Shown: positions 42,656-51,040 of the stretch, piece after piece
Layout: each line of letters starts with the position of its first letter
Position numbering within the stretch: position 1 is the first letter of the stretch
DNA from: Mesorhizobium loti CJ3sym
GTDB lineage: Bacteria > Pseudomonadota > Alphaproteobacteria > Rhizobiales > Rhizobiaceae
Length of the DNA: 64,000 nucleotides
Direction of reading: 5' to 3'
NCBI RefSeq assembly: GCF_000472785.1
Contig: NZ_AXAL01000031.1
Span: 1 to 64,000 of the forward strand
The notes under the pieces: model-generated
Told to the model about the DNA's origin: nothing
What the model saw: the letters and a program-made list of their open reading frames with translations, nothing else
Databases searched by the model: none
Made by a program: the position numbers and the translations under genes

Positions 42656-44881
42656 ATGGCCAACGATAATGCGAACGGCGGTACTGCTTCCGAAGCCCTT
42701 GCGTGGACCGCGTTGCGGAACGCCGCGTCGGATTGCGGCCGCGGCTCGCGCTCGATCGATCCGCAGTCCCTGCGCGCGCTCCCCGCAGGACGTAAGTGGA
42801 CACATGAGATCGCCAAGGTGATCTTCGACGGCCTAATGGCCGGAGGCCTGTCGGTGCCGGCGCAATTGGCTTCCAGGTGGGGCAGGTTCGGCAGCTCCCT
42901 CACCGAGTTGATCATCGAACTCGGCAAGGTCTGGGACAATCCCGCAGCGGGTCGCCGCGTCCAGTATCAGCTTGAGCAAATGCTTCTCGATGCCGACGAT
43001 CTTGCCGTGCCGCGCAGGCTGGCGCGGACACTTGGAGTTCGCGTCGACGCACGCAATCCGACCGCGATTGAACTCCCGGAAGGCATCGATCGAATTTATG
43101 CCTATCTGATGATGGACGGCCAGATCGAGGCTGTCTTGCAGTTTGGCGCGCTCGGGACAGTGACAAGGGATCATTGGATTGAGTTGATCCGGAATGTCGT
43201 GCCCGCTCAACGGCTTACAGACAGTACGGCAAGGCTTGCTGGACGATCAACCGTGCCGCAGGAGGGCGCCGGTGTCGACACGTTAAACACGCTTGCAGAC
43301 GAGGCATTGTTGCCTACAGCCGAACGCCGGTCCGATCCGGACAGTCACTTCGGCAAGCTCGCCCAATTGGCCGCTGAAGCGCGGGAACTGGTCCGGTCGA
43401 GCGCCGAACCAGCACAGCCTCCTGCCGCGCCGCGCCGAGCACGGACCACGGACAGGAATGATCGCACGGCGTTCTGGAATAGCTATTTCGCGACCGAGGA
43501 TCCGTGGAACTACGGCTCGTTCTATGAGCAGGAAAAATATGAGCGGCAGCTCGAAATCCTGCCTGCCGGTCCCATCGGACGGGCGCTTGAGCTGGCTTGC
43601 GCGGAGGGCCACTTCACGCGGCAGCTGGCGTCGCGTGTGAGCCATTTGACCGCAACCGACATCTCCGCCATAGCCATCGAGCGGGCCCGTGCGCGATGCA
43701 GTGATCGGCCTAACATTGAGTTCGGTGTGCTGGATTTCGCTGCAGACGCGCTGCCGGGTGAGATGGATCTGATTTTTTGTTCGGAAGTGCTCTACTATCT
43801 GGATGATCTCGCCGAGTTGCGGCGTATCAGCAGAAAATTCGCTGATGCGCTGGCGCCTGGCGGCAGTTTCATCAGCGCACACGCATTCGTCCTACGTGAC
43901 AATGTTGAAAGGACGGGCTTCGACTGGAACACATTCGGTGCCCAAGCGATCTCGGAGACGCTGGCAGCGACCGAAGGCCTCGTTCTCGAGCAATCGATCC
44001 AGACCGAGCTCTATCGCATAGACCGCTTCCGCCGCCTGTCGCCGGACGATGTGGTGACGGAACCGGTGATCGATCATGTGCCAATCCGCGCGCCTATCGA
44101 AATCGGGGTCGCGCGAAATGTCATCTGGGGCGGGGCGCGGGCCTTGCGCCGCGACGTCGCGCGTAACGAGCGGCGCCAGCGTATCCCCGTCCTCATGTAT
44201 CACGGCGTCGCCGATGAAGGTCCGGCCGCGCTCGCCCGTTTTCGGCTCACGCCAGCCGCATTCGCCAGCCAGATGGCATGGCTGCGCGCCAATGGCTTTC
44301 ATGCGATTAATTCAGAGCAGCTGGAAGGGTGCATCGCCAACCGTCAACCTTTCGTTGGCCGCCCAGTGCTCATCACCTTCGATGACGGCTTCCATAACTT
44401 TGCCGACCATGCGTGGCCGACCTTGCGTGCCAACGACCTGACCGCGGAAGTGTTCCTGGTGACGGACCTGGCGGGTGAAAGTGCACGGTGGGACGCCCAC
44501 AGCGGTCCGCCGACGCAGCTTTTGGGCGCGGGGACGGTGCGACGCCTCGCTGCCGAAGGTGCGTTCTTCGGAAGCCACATGGCGACGCATCGCGCGATCG
44601 ATGGTCTGTCGAGTTCCGACCTGGCCGCCGAGCTCCTGCGCTCTCGTATGTTCATCGAACGGTGGACAGGTCGGCCAACCACGGCGTTCGCGGCACCCTT
44701 CTCTGTCACCGACCGACGGCTTGGCCGGCTGGCCAGGGAGTGCGGCTACCGGATCGGCTTCGGCGGCAGGCACGGGCCGGCCGACCTCGATTGCGATCCC
44801 ATCGACCTTCCGCGCATCGAGATTCGCGGGGATCGCTCGCTCGATGACTTTGTTGCCATCGTCGAGGCCGTGCTCGAATGA
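42656..44881 (+). CDS. Bifunctional NodS-like methyltransferase / NodB-like polysaccharide deacetylase fusion
   Basis: A 741-residue protein with three parts. Residues 1-270 are unrecognised, with a proline/arginine-rich linker at 251-270. Residues about 273-460 are a SAM methyltransferase of NodS type (EDPWNYGSFYEQEKYERQLE, LELACAEGHFTRQLA, CSEVLYYLDDLAEL). Residues about 510-740 are a carbohydrate-esterase-4 deacetylase: VLMYHG, TFDDG at 574-578 with the catalytic Asp pair, and SHMATH at 640-645 as zinc ligands. Related rhizobial proteins carry a glycosyltransferase domain in front; none is recognisable here. It probably edits an N-acetylated surface or secreted sugar. No nod box or nod genes are nearby. 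Confidence 0.82.
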   Translation: MANDNANGGTASEALAWTALRNAASDCGRGSRSIDPQSLRALPAGRKWTHEIAKVIFDGLMAGGLSVPAQLASRWGRFGSSLTELIIELGKVWDNPAAGRRVQYQLEQMLLDADDLAVPRRLARTLGVRVDARNPTAIELPEGIDRIYAYLMMDGQIEAVLQFGALGTVTRDHWIELIRNVVPAQRLTDSTARLAGRSTVPQEGAGVDTLNTLADEALLPTAERRSDPDSHFGKLAQLAAEARELVRSSAEPAQPPAAPRRARTTDRNDRTAFWNSYFATEDPWNYGSFYEQEKYERQLEILPAGPIGRALELACAEGHFTRQLASRVSHLTATDISAIAIERARARCSDRPNIEFGVLDFAADALPGEMDLIFCSEVLYYLDDLAELRRISRKFADALAPGGSFISAHAFVLRDNVERTGFDWNTFGAQAISETLAATEGLVLEQSIQTELYRIDRFRRLSPDDVVTEPVIDHVPIRAPIEIGVARNVIWGGARALRRDVARNERRQRIPVLMYHGVADEGPAALARFRLTPAAFASQMAWLRANGFHAINSEQLEGCIANRQPFVGRPVLITFDDGFHNFADHAWPTLRANDLTAEVFLVTDLAGESARWDAHSGPPTQLLGAGTVRRLAAEGAFFGSHMATHRAIDGLSSSDLAAELLRSRMFIERWTGRPTTAFAAPFSVTDRRLGRLARECGYRIGFGGRHGPADLDCDPIDLPRIEIRGDRSLDDFVAIVEAVLE

Positions 44882-44894
44882 ACGATGAACTTGT

Positions 44895-45575
44895 CTATTG
44901 GGCGACTTGAGACACGGCTGACATCAGCTCCTGCGGGTTTGGCGCCCCAAACATGTATCGCCCACCCTCGGGAACCTCCGTGAAGCTCCAGCGAACGATC
45001 CCTTGCCGGTCCAGTAGGAACTGACCTACCAGTTGTCCGTGCCCCGTTGCCATCATCTGCTTGTCGGCTTCGGTCAGTTCGTAATGGTCGATCTTGTCGA
45101 GGATTTCGCCGGCCGCCATAGGATCCATAGGGCCGGGCAACTCGCCTGGCATGTCGACCCGCATATTTTTTGCCACTGCCATCGCGACCTTGTATGGCCA
45201 GTTCGTCTCGTTTTCTGTGAATTCGAGATTGGGCAGTCCAAAAGCACGATGTGAGGCGCGTTCGGGGTCGGAGGCCGCAAGCAGATTAGGCATCGGGTGG
45301 TAGCGGAAATAGAGACGCGCCCGTTCGATCGGCGTGTTGACCACCGTTAGGCTCCCCACGCCTCTTTCGCGCAGCTCCGGATCAAGCCGCGCCTGGGCGG
45401 CGATATGGCGCCGGCAAAACGCACAATGCAGACCTCGAAACAGGCCGACCAGCACCGGTTTTTGTCCGCGAAAGTCGTCAAGCGCGATCTTGCCTTCCTG
45501 GGTAATGGCGTCGAGTATCACGTTCGGCGCACGGTCGCCCGGTTGAAGCGGTACCAAGTCACTAGGCGCAGACAT
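44895..45575 (-). CDS. Peroxiredoxin-like thioredoxin-fold protein (AhpC/TSA-like)
   Basis: A 226-residue thioredoxin-fold protein. The N-terminal PGDRAPNVILDAITQEGKIAL segment and FRGQKPVLVGLFRGLHCAFCRRH are AhpC/TSA-like, with a CxxC pair (LHCAFCRR) at about residue 50 where classical peroxiredoxins have a single peroxidatic cysteine. The C-terminal part FLLDRQGIVRWSFTEVPEGG completes the fold. ATG 45575 preceded by GGGAGG at ideal spacing fixes the start, two codons inside the open frame. Thiol redox function is inferred; the partner is unknown. It follows the large cyclase gene by 18 bases on the same strand. Confidence 0.85.
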   Translation of the reverse strand: MSAPSDLVPLQPGDRAPNVILDAITQEGKIALDDFRGQKPVLVGLFRGLHCAFCRRHIAAQARLDPELRERGVGSLTVVNTPIERARLYFRYHPMPNLLAASDPERASHRAFGLPNLEFTENETNWPYKVAMAVAKNMRVDMPGELPGPMDPMAAGEILDKIDHYELTEADKQMMATGHGQLVGQFLLDRQGIVRWSFTEVPEGGRYMFGAPNPQELMSAVSQVAQ

Positions 45576-45593
45576 GTCCAACCTCCCGCCCGG

Positions 45594-48500
45594 CTAGTCG
45601 AGAAAAGGCAGCACCACAAGCGCTTCCGGGTCGAGCCCGTGCTGGGCGCATATATCCTGCGCCAAGGAAAAGTAGCGCTCGGCCTCGGCCAGATTGTCGA
45701 GGTCGAGATTAAGCGTTGCGAGACCATCATAGCACGGAAACAGCAATTGGGGCTCGCCCGTTTCGCGGGCGACATCCAGTGCTTCGTGGAAGAAGCCAAC
45801 CGCCAGTTCCGGGCGGCCGTTGCACTGGTGGATCTGCCCAAGCACGATCAACGGCACCGGCAGGTGCTCGCGCTGGTCGAGCGCTCGGTCGATCTCGATG
45901 GCCTTCTCGGCAGCAGGCACGCCCTCCGTTGGACAGCGATCCGTGAAAGTACAACAAGCGACCGCCAGATTGGCGAGGAGGCGCGCCTGGAAACCCAAAT
46001 CACCAATACGGCGCGCCACTTCAAGACCGCGCCGACAGACCTCCATCGCCCGTGCCGGATCGATGGTCGTGTAAAGCACACCGAGATTGGTGTAGCCGCG
46101 GCAGGCCGCGCCCAGTAGACCGGCGGCTTCGGCCAATTCAATGCTGCGCTCGACTTGACGCACGGCTTCACTGTTTCGCCCAAGGCGAGCCAGCGCAACA
46201 GCCTTGGTATTATGTGCCTCGGCAGTCACAAGAGTGGCGTCACCCCCCACCTCGGAGACCTGCTCCGTTGTCAGAGTACCTACGCAATCCAGCGCCGCGT
46301 CTGCCCATTTTGCCGCGAGAGCGTGATCTCCGCTCCGGAATGCCTGTCGGCCACGTTCTTGCCAGAGATGCGCCTGCTCGACCGGGGCATCCGCTCCATC
46401 CAGAAGCGCTGCCGCTTCGGCATAGCGGGATTCTGCGTTGTCCCGCTTGCCGACGTCCCAGAGCAGCCGACCGATCTTGCGCAGGACTCGCGCCGAAGCG
46501 ACACGATCGGCTGACTCGCGATATGCCTGCAGCACCGTCTCGTAGTGCTGGTGCGCGATCTCGCGGCGGCCTGCGGGGCCGCTCAAATCGGCAATGCGCT
46601 CTGCAATTGCCAATTTGAGCGGTGTTTGCCCGATCGCGCCCAACGCGGTCAGTGCGCGCTCGTAGAAACGAAGGGCGTCGTCATTGGCGTATATTGTGCG
46701 AGCGCGATCGCCTGCCGCCTGCAGGTAATGCGCGCCCCGCTCCCGCTCGGCGCTCTGTGCGAAATGATGACCGAGCACGGTCAAATCCTCGAGCCGTTCC
46801 GGCTTGTCGCCAAGCAGGTGCTCCAAGGCGACACCGACCCGCCCATGGATGTCGGTCCGGCGTTGCAGGAGCAGATTCTGGTAGATCACGTCTTGCAGCA
46901 ATGTTTGCGTAAAGCGGTACATCTGCGATGAGGCCGAACCTGATCCGGCAACTTCCTCGATGATCTCCGCATCGCAAAGCAGTTCGCAGCCGGCTTCCAG
47001 CCGGCCGGGGTCGGCTGTCACGGTTTTTAGAAGTGTGACATCGAAGCGCGGGCCGATGACCGCGGCTTCCTGGGCCAACCGGCGCACCTCCTGGGGCAGC
47101 CGGTCGACGCGAGCAAGCAACATTGCCTGGATGGTGGCGGGAATGCCGGTTGCGACGTCGCCTGCCACGGTCCGCCACCGCTGGCCCTCACGCATCAGTA
47201 CACCGCGATCGATAAGGCCGCGAACGATCTCCTCTACAAAAAGCGGGTTGCCGCCCGCGCGCTCGAGGATCTGGTCGAGAAGCCCGCTTGCGGAGTTTAC
47301 CCAACCCTCGCCGAAAAGCGCCGCCAGCAGACTGCGTCCGTCATCCCTGTTGAGCGGCGAAAGCCTGAGCGCTGTGTGACTGACCCGACTTGAATCGAGC
47401 TGGCCGTTGTCCGGCGCTGGACGATGCGTGACCAGCAACAGCAACCGCGTGCGCTCCAACCTGTCCATCACGAAACGCAGTGCCTCAAGCGACACGGCGT
47501 CGGCCCAGTGCAGGTCTTCGACGACAATCAACAGCGGCGACAACGCAAGCCGCCGTTCGATGATTGTGCGGACCGCGTAGAGAATTTGCCGCCGCAACTG
47601 CTCGGGCTCGACATGCTGCAAGGTGGCATCGGGGTCGCCAAGGCCAAGCACATGGTAGAGCAAAGGCATAAGCCGCTTCGCCTCCTCGCCCTGCAGGCCG
47701 AGATCGGTAAGCAAGCCTGCGAGCTTCCCCCGCATTTCGTCCCCATTGTCATGTTGCATCATCCCGGCGGCGCTGCGCACGACTGCGCCCAGGGCGCCGA
47801 ATGATTGTTCGCCCAGCGGTGAGCACGTGGCCTGCCGCACCGCGACATTGCGATAACGATCCTCGTCGCCGACGCGGGCAACGAACTCCTTCACCAGCCG
47901 CGATTTTCCGATACCGGCTTCGCCGACGAGGCGGACAAGTTGGGCCGAGCCGCCGCACGCCTGGTCAAGGCTCGCCAGCATTCTGTTGAGCTCCGCATCC
48001 CGACCTATTATCGGCGCACTGAGGCCGAGCGCTTCGAGCCCACGCGCTGCACGCGGCGCCGCAAGCGGTGCATCCAATCGATGGACGAGCACACTGCCGG
48101 CCTTGCCGCGAAGGACGACATCGCCCAGCGATTCGTAAGAGAAGGCATGCCGGGTCAGCCTGTGCGTGAGCTCGCCCACCAGCACCTCGCCCGGTGCGGC
48201 CAGCGATTGCAGGCGTTGCGCCGTGTTCACCGTATCACCCGTCACCGAGTAGGATTTGGCGGTGCCGATGCCCAATCCGCCGGTGACGACCGCACCAGTG
48301 TTTATGCCGATGTGGAGTAACAGAGGCGTGCCGGAGTGGGGTGCGCTTTCGCCGAGCCGCGCCGTCCGGGCGATCATGTCGAGAGCAGCGCGAAGCGCGC
48401 GTTCTGGATCGTCCTCATGCGCGACAGGCGCGCCGAACAAAGCGAGCAGTGCATCGCCGATGAATTTGTCGACGAAACCACCAAAGTTTCGCACGGCCGC

Positions 48501-48893
48501 CGTCAATTCCTTGAATAATTCGTTCTGCAGCGCTTGCATGACCTCGGGGTCGAGTTGCTCGCTGAGTGTCGTGAAGCCGCAGAGGTCGGCGAACAGGACC
48601 GTTACCGTCCGTCGATCGGCATCAGAGACGGTGTGCGCCCCTTCTTCGCTTTCGATGTTCGCAAGCAGCGACGGCGTTCGAGAAGGCGGCACAATGGCCC
48701 GGCTTGGTGTCGGAGCAGGCCGTTCGACGGCCTTTGCGGGCGCACCGACGCTTGCCCCACATTTCGGGCAGAACTCGAAATCCGGTGCGCAGAGGTAGCC
48801 GCAACTGGCGCATGGCACGGGCTGGCGCCTGCCACACTTCGGACAGAAAGCGTAACCACCTTCAACCTCGAAACCGCAGCCTGAGCAGTCCAT
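45594..48893 (-). CDS. Class III adenylate/guanylate cyclase with zinc ribbons, AAA ATPase and TPR repeats
   Basis: A 1099-residue cytoplasmic signalling protein. Residues 1-48 are two zinc ribbons (CSGC...CPKC, CASC...CPKC). Residues about 90-270 are a cyclase homology domain with metal aspartates in LFADLCGFT and KFIGDALLALFG. An AAA/NACHT-like ATPase follows (Walker A VGEAGIGKSRLV near 325; Walker B LLIVVEDLHWAD), then TPR-like helices to the end. The AAA-TPR part resembles MalT-type STAND sensors, so cAMP synthesis may be switched by ligand and ATP. Reads leftward into the peroxiredoxin-like gene. Confidence 0.92.
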   Translation of the reverse strand: MDCSGCGFEVEGGYAFCPKCGRRQPVPCASCGYLCAPDFEFCPKCGASVGAPAKAVERPAPTPSRAIVPPSRTPSLLANIESEEGAHTVSDADRRTVTVLFADLCGFTTLSEQLDPEVMQALQNELFKELTAAVRNFGGFVDKFIGDALLALFGAPVAHEDDPERALRAALDMIARTARLGESAPHSGTPLLLHIGINTGAVVTGGLGIGTAKSYSVTGDTVNTAQRLQSLAAPGEVLVGELTHRLTRHAFSYESLGDVVLRGKAGSVLVHRLDAPLAAPRAARGLEALGLSAPIIGRDAELNRMLASLDQACGGSAQLVRLVGEAGIGKSRLVKEFVARVGDEDRYRNVAVRQATCSPLGEQSFGALGAVVRSAAGMMQHDNGDEMRGKLAGLLTDLGLQGEEAKRLMPLLYHVLGLGDPDATLQHVEPEQLRRQILYAVRTIIERRLALSPLLIVVEDLHWADAVSLEALRFVMDRLERTRLLLLVTHRPAPDNGQLDSSRVSHTALRLSPLNRDDGRSLLAALFGEGWVNSASGLLDQILERAGGNPLFVEEIVRGLIDRGVLMREGQRWRTVAGDVATGIPATIQAMLLARVDRLPQEVRRLAQEAAVIGPRFDVTLLKTVTADPGRLEAGCELLCDAEIIEEVAGSGSASSQMYRFTQTLLQDVIYQNLLLQRRTDIHGRVGVALEHLLGDKPERLEDLTVLGHHFAQSAERERGAHYLQAAGDRARTIYANDDALRFYERALTALGAIGQTPLKLAIAERIADLSGPAGRREIAHQHYETVLQAYRESADRVASARVLRKIGRLLWDVGKRDNAESRYAEAAALLDGADAPVEQAHLWQERGRQAFRSGDHALAAKWADAALDCVGTLTTEQVSEVGGDATLVTAEAHNTKAVALARLGRNSEAVRQVERSIELAEAAGLLGAACRGYTNLGVLYTTIDPARAMEVCRRGLEVARRIGDLGFQARLLANLAVACCTFTDRCPTEGVPAAEKAIEIDRALDQREHLPVPLIVLGQIHQCNGRPELAVGFFHEALDVARETGEPQLLFPCYDGLATLNLDLDNLAEAERYFSLAQDICAQHGLDPEALVVLPFLD

Positions 48894-48908
48894 CGGACAG
48901 ACCTCACC

Positions 48909-49024
48909 AGAGCATGATGCCGAAAAGTGTGAACCGGTTTTCGGACGACATCATGCTCTATCTCTTTGACTTAGAGACGGATTCAGACCTCAGATCGATT
49001 CGACCTGAAATCATCCGGCTCTAG
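48909..49024. repeat. RIME-type rhizobial intergenic mosaic element
   Basis: AGAGCATGATG at 48909-48919 and CATCATGCTCT at 48949-48959 are perfect inverted arms flanking the typical centre GCCGAAAAGTGTGAACCGGT. It continues with TTAGAGACGGATTCAGA and ends GAAATCATCCGGCTCTAG, the second module known from rhizobial RIME elements. Such elements are transcribed intergenic hairpins scattered in Rhizobiaceae and Phyllobacteriaceae genomes. It lies in the leader of the large zinc-ribbon cyclase gene. Confidence 0.75.
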
Positions 49025-49186
49025 GGGCCGTGACGGCGTGATCTTTCTACGCACTTCACGGCCAGGGCATTCACAGGATGAACCGATAGCCGTCGACCGG
49101 CAAGCGGCAGCGCAAATGGGCATCGAGCGATCAGTGTGGGTCCTGTGGCAAAGCGCTGCCGATTCGGGCGGCTGCATCGCCGTCGT

Positions 49187-49247
49187 TTGCAAAAGTTCCC
49201 TCTTACCCTCCGTCTTCCTGCTATCTTGGAGATGAGGAGACGGACCC
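49187..49247 (+). promoter_or_regulatory. Conserved leader of the TPR cyclase gene
   Basis: This upstream segment is shared with the remnant at 39805-39870, which marks it as a unit conserved with the gene start. It contains a GGAGACGG ribosome-binding site 10 bases before the ATG and probably the promoter. Purpose beyond that is unknown. Confidence 0.4.
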
Positions 49248-51017
49248 ATGAGCGAGAATCGTAAGCTAGCCGCGATCCTGGCTGCGGATGTGGTCGGATA
49301 CAGCCGGCTCGCGAGCGCGGACGAAGATCGTACTTTGGCGAGATTGCGGGCACTGCGCAGCGACCTGATCGATCCGATAATCGCAGTCCACCGCGGACGG
49401 GTGATCAAGCGCACCGGGGATGGGGCGCTGGTTGAGTTCCGCAGTGTGGTGGATGCCGTGCGCTGCGCCGTTGAGATTCAGCACGGTATGGTTGAGCGCA
49501 ATGCCGGCGTACCGCAGGACCGCCGCATCGAGTTCAGGATCGGCATCCATCTTGGGGATGTGGTCGAGGAAAGCGACGGCGACCTGATGGGCGACGGCGT
49601 CAACATCGCCTCGCGCTTGGAGGGCGTCGCAGCGCCCGGCGCCATATGCCTGTCCGAGGATGCTTATCGCCAGGTCAAGGCGAGGCTCGACCTCTCGGTC
49701 AGCGATCTCGGCAGCACACAGCTCAAGAACATCGCCGAGCCGATCCGGGTCTATTCGCTGCAAGTCGGCAGCGCCGGGACCAAGGCGGCCGCGACCCTGC
49801 AAACCGCGACGAGCCGGCCGGCCACGGCAGCGCCGAAACTGTCCATCGCCGTGCTGCCGTTTGCCAACATGAGCGGTGACGCCGAACAGGACTACTTCGC
49901 CGACGGCATCTCCGAAGACATCATCACGGCGCTGTCCAAACTGTCGCAGCTCTTCGTCATCGCCCGCAATTCGTCGTTCACCTTCAAGGGCCAGAACGTC
50001 CATGTGCAGGACGTAGGCACGAAGCTCGGCGTGCGGCATGTGCTCGAGGGCAGCGTACGCAAGTCGGGCAACAGGGTGCGCATCACCGCGCAGCTCATCG
50101 ACGCAACCACGGGCGGTCATCGCTGGGCAGAGCGGTTCGATCGCGACCTCACCGACATATTCGCGGTGCAGGACGACGTGACGCAGCAGATCGTCAGTGC
50201 GCTGGCACTCAACCTGACTGAGGATGTCCGTCTGCGGCTGGCGCCCGAGCACCCTCGCAACACCGAGGCGTATGACTGTTTCCTGCGCGGCCGGGAGCTG
50301 TGGCACCGGCTGACGAAGGAGACGAACCTTGCGGCTCGCGAGCTCTTGCAACGCGCAACCGAACTGGACCCGAATTTTGCCACTGCCCACGCTTTCCTCG
50401 CCCTCACGCACGGCATCGATTACCTGAACAGGTGGGGTGCGTCGCCGCCGGAATCGATGGCGCAAGCCGAAGAGGCCGCGACGCGAGCGGTAATGCTGGA
50501 TGACAACGATCCCTGGGCGCACTGGGCACTGGCGATAGCCAAGCTGTACACACGACGGCACGACGAGGCCGTCGATGAGGTCGAGCGCGCACTGGTCCTC
50601 AACCCGAACTTCGCCGAAGCGCATGTAAGTCGCGGCCAAACGCTGTACTATTTAGGCAGGCCCGAGGAGGCCCTCGAGAGTTTCGCCCGGGCACAGACAT
50701 TGAACCCATACAGTCCGGACGTGCTTCTGCACTTCCAGGCATTGGCGTCGTTTCAACTGGGACGGTACGAAGAGGCCGTTGACCTCCTGCTGCAGCGCTT
50801 GGCTCGCAATGCGATCACCGACGTCTCGCGCGCGCTTCTGGCCGCCTGCTACGGCCATCTCGGCCGTTTGCCCGAGGCCCGCGCCGCATGGCAGGATCTG
50901 CTTCGCGTCAATGCCGACTATTCGCTGGAACACCGTCGCAAAGTCTTGCCCTATAAGAACCCTGCCGATTTCGACCTCATGGTCGAAGGGCTCCGCAAGG
51001 CCGGTGTGGTGCAATGA
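49248..51017 (+). CDS. Class III adenylate cyclase with TolB/FlgO-like and TPR domains
   Basis: A 589-residue protein. It opens with the very common rhizobial start MSENRKLAAILAADVVGYSR; the cyclase domain (1-170) has Asp14 in AADVVGYSRL and the second metal aspartate in RTGDGALVEF. Residues about 195-325 (IAVLPFANMSGDAEQDYFADG, VRHVLEGSVRKSG) form the FlgO/TolB-N-like domain found in these proteins, and the rest consists of TPR repeats (WAHWALAIAKLY, EAHVSRGQTLYYLGRPEEAL). No membrane span. Many paralogues are typical of Mesorhizobium. Divergent from the zinc-ribbon cyclase gene. Confidence 0.93.
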   Translation: MSENRKLAAILAADVVGYSRLASADEDRTLARLRALRSDLIDPIIAVHRGRVIKRTGDGALVEFRSVVDAVRCAVEIQHGMVERNAGVPQDRRIEFRIGIHLGDVVEESDGDLMGDGVNIASRLEGVAAPGAICLSEDAYRQVKARLDLSVSDLGSTQLKNIAEPIRVYSLQVGSAGTKAAATLQTATSRPATAAPKLSIAVLPFANMSGDAEQDYFADGISEDIITALSKLSQLFVIARNSSFTFKGQNVHVQDVGTKLGVRHVLEGSVRKSGNRVRITAQLIDATTGGHRWAERFDRDLTDIFAVQDDVTQQIVSALALNLTEDVRLRLAPEHPRNTEAYDCFLRGRELWHRLTKETNLAARELLQRATELDPNFATAHAFLALTHGIDYLNRWGASPPESMAQAEEAATRAVMLDDNDPWAHWALAIAKLYTRRHDEAVDEVERALVLNPNFAEAHVSRGQTLYYLGRPEEALESFARAQTLNPYSPDVLLHFQALASFQLGRYEEAVDLLLQRLARNAITDVSRALLAACYGHLGRLPEARAAWQDLLRVNADYSLEHRRKVLPYKNPADFDLMVEGLRKAGVVQ

Positions 51018-51040
51018 CTGGGTAAGGCCATGCGGCCGGG

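Larger units (their letters stand above)
48894..49247. other. Intergenic region between two divergent cyclase genes
   Basis: About 350 bases, holding a RIME-type palindromic element (48909-49024) nearest the leftward gene and the conserved leader (49187-49247) of the rightward cyclase. The stretch 49025-49186 shows no feature. Confidence 0.6.

Noticed and set aside
42656-44881. Symbiotic nodulation gene cluster
   Set aside because: Only NodS-like and NodB-like domains in one fusion; no nodA, nodC, nod box or symbiosis genes in the window.
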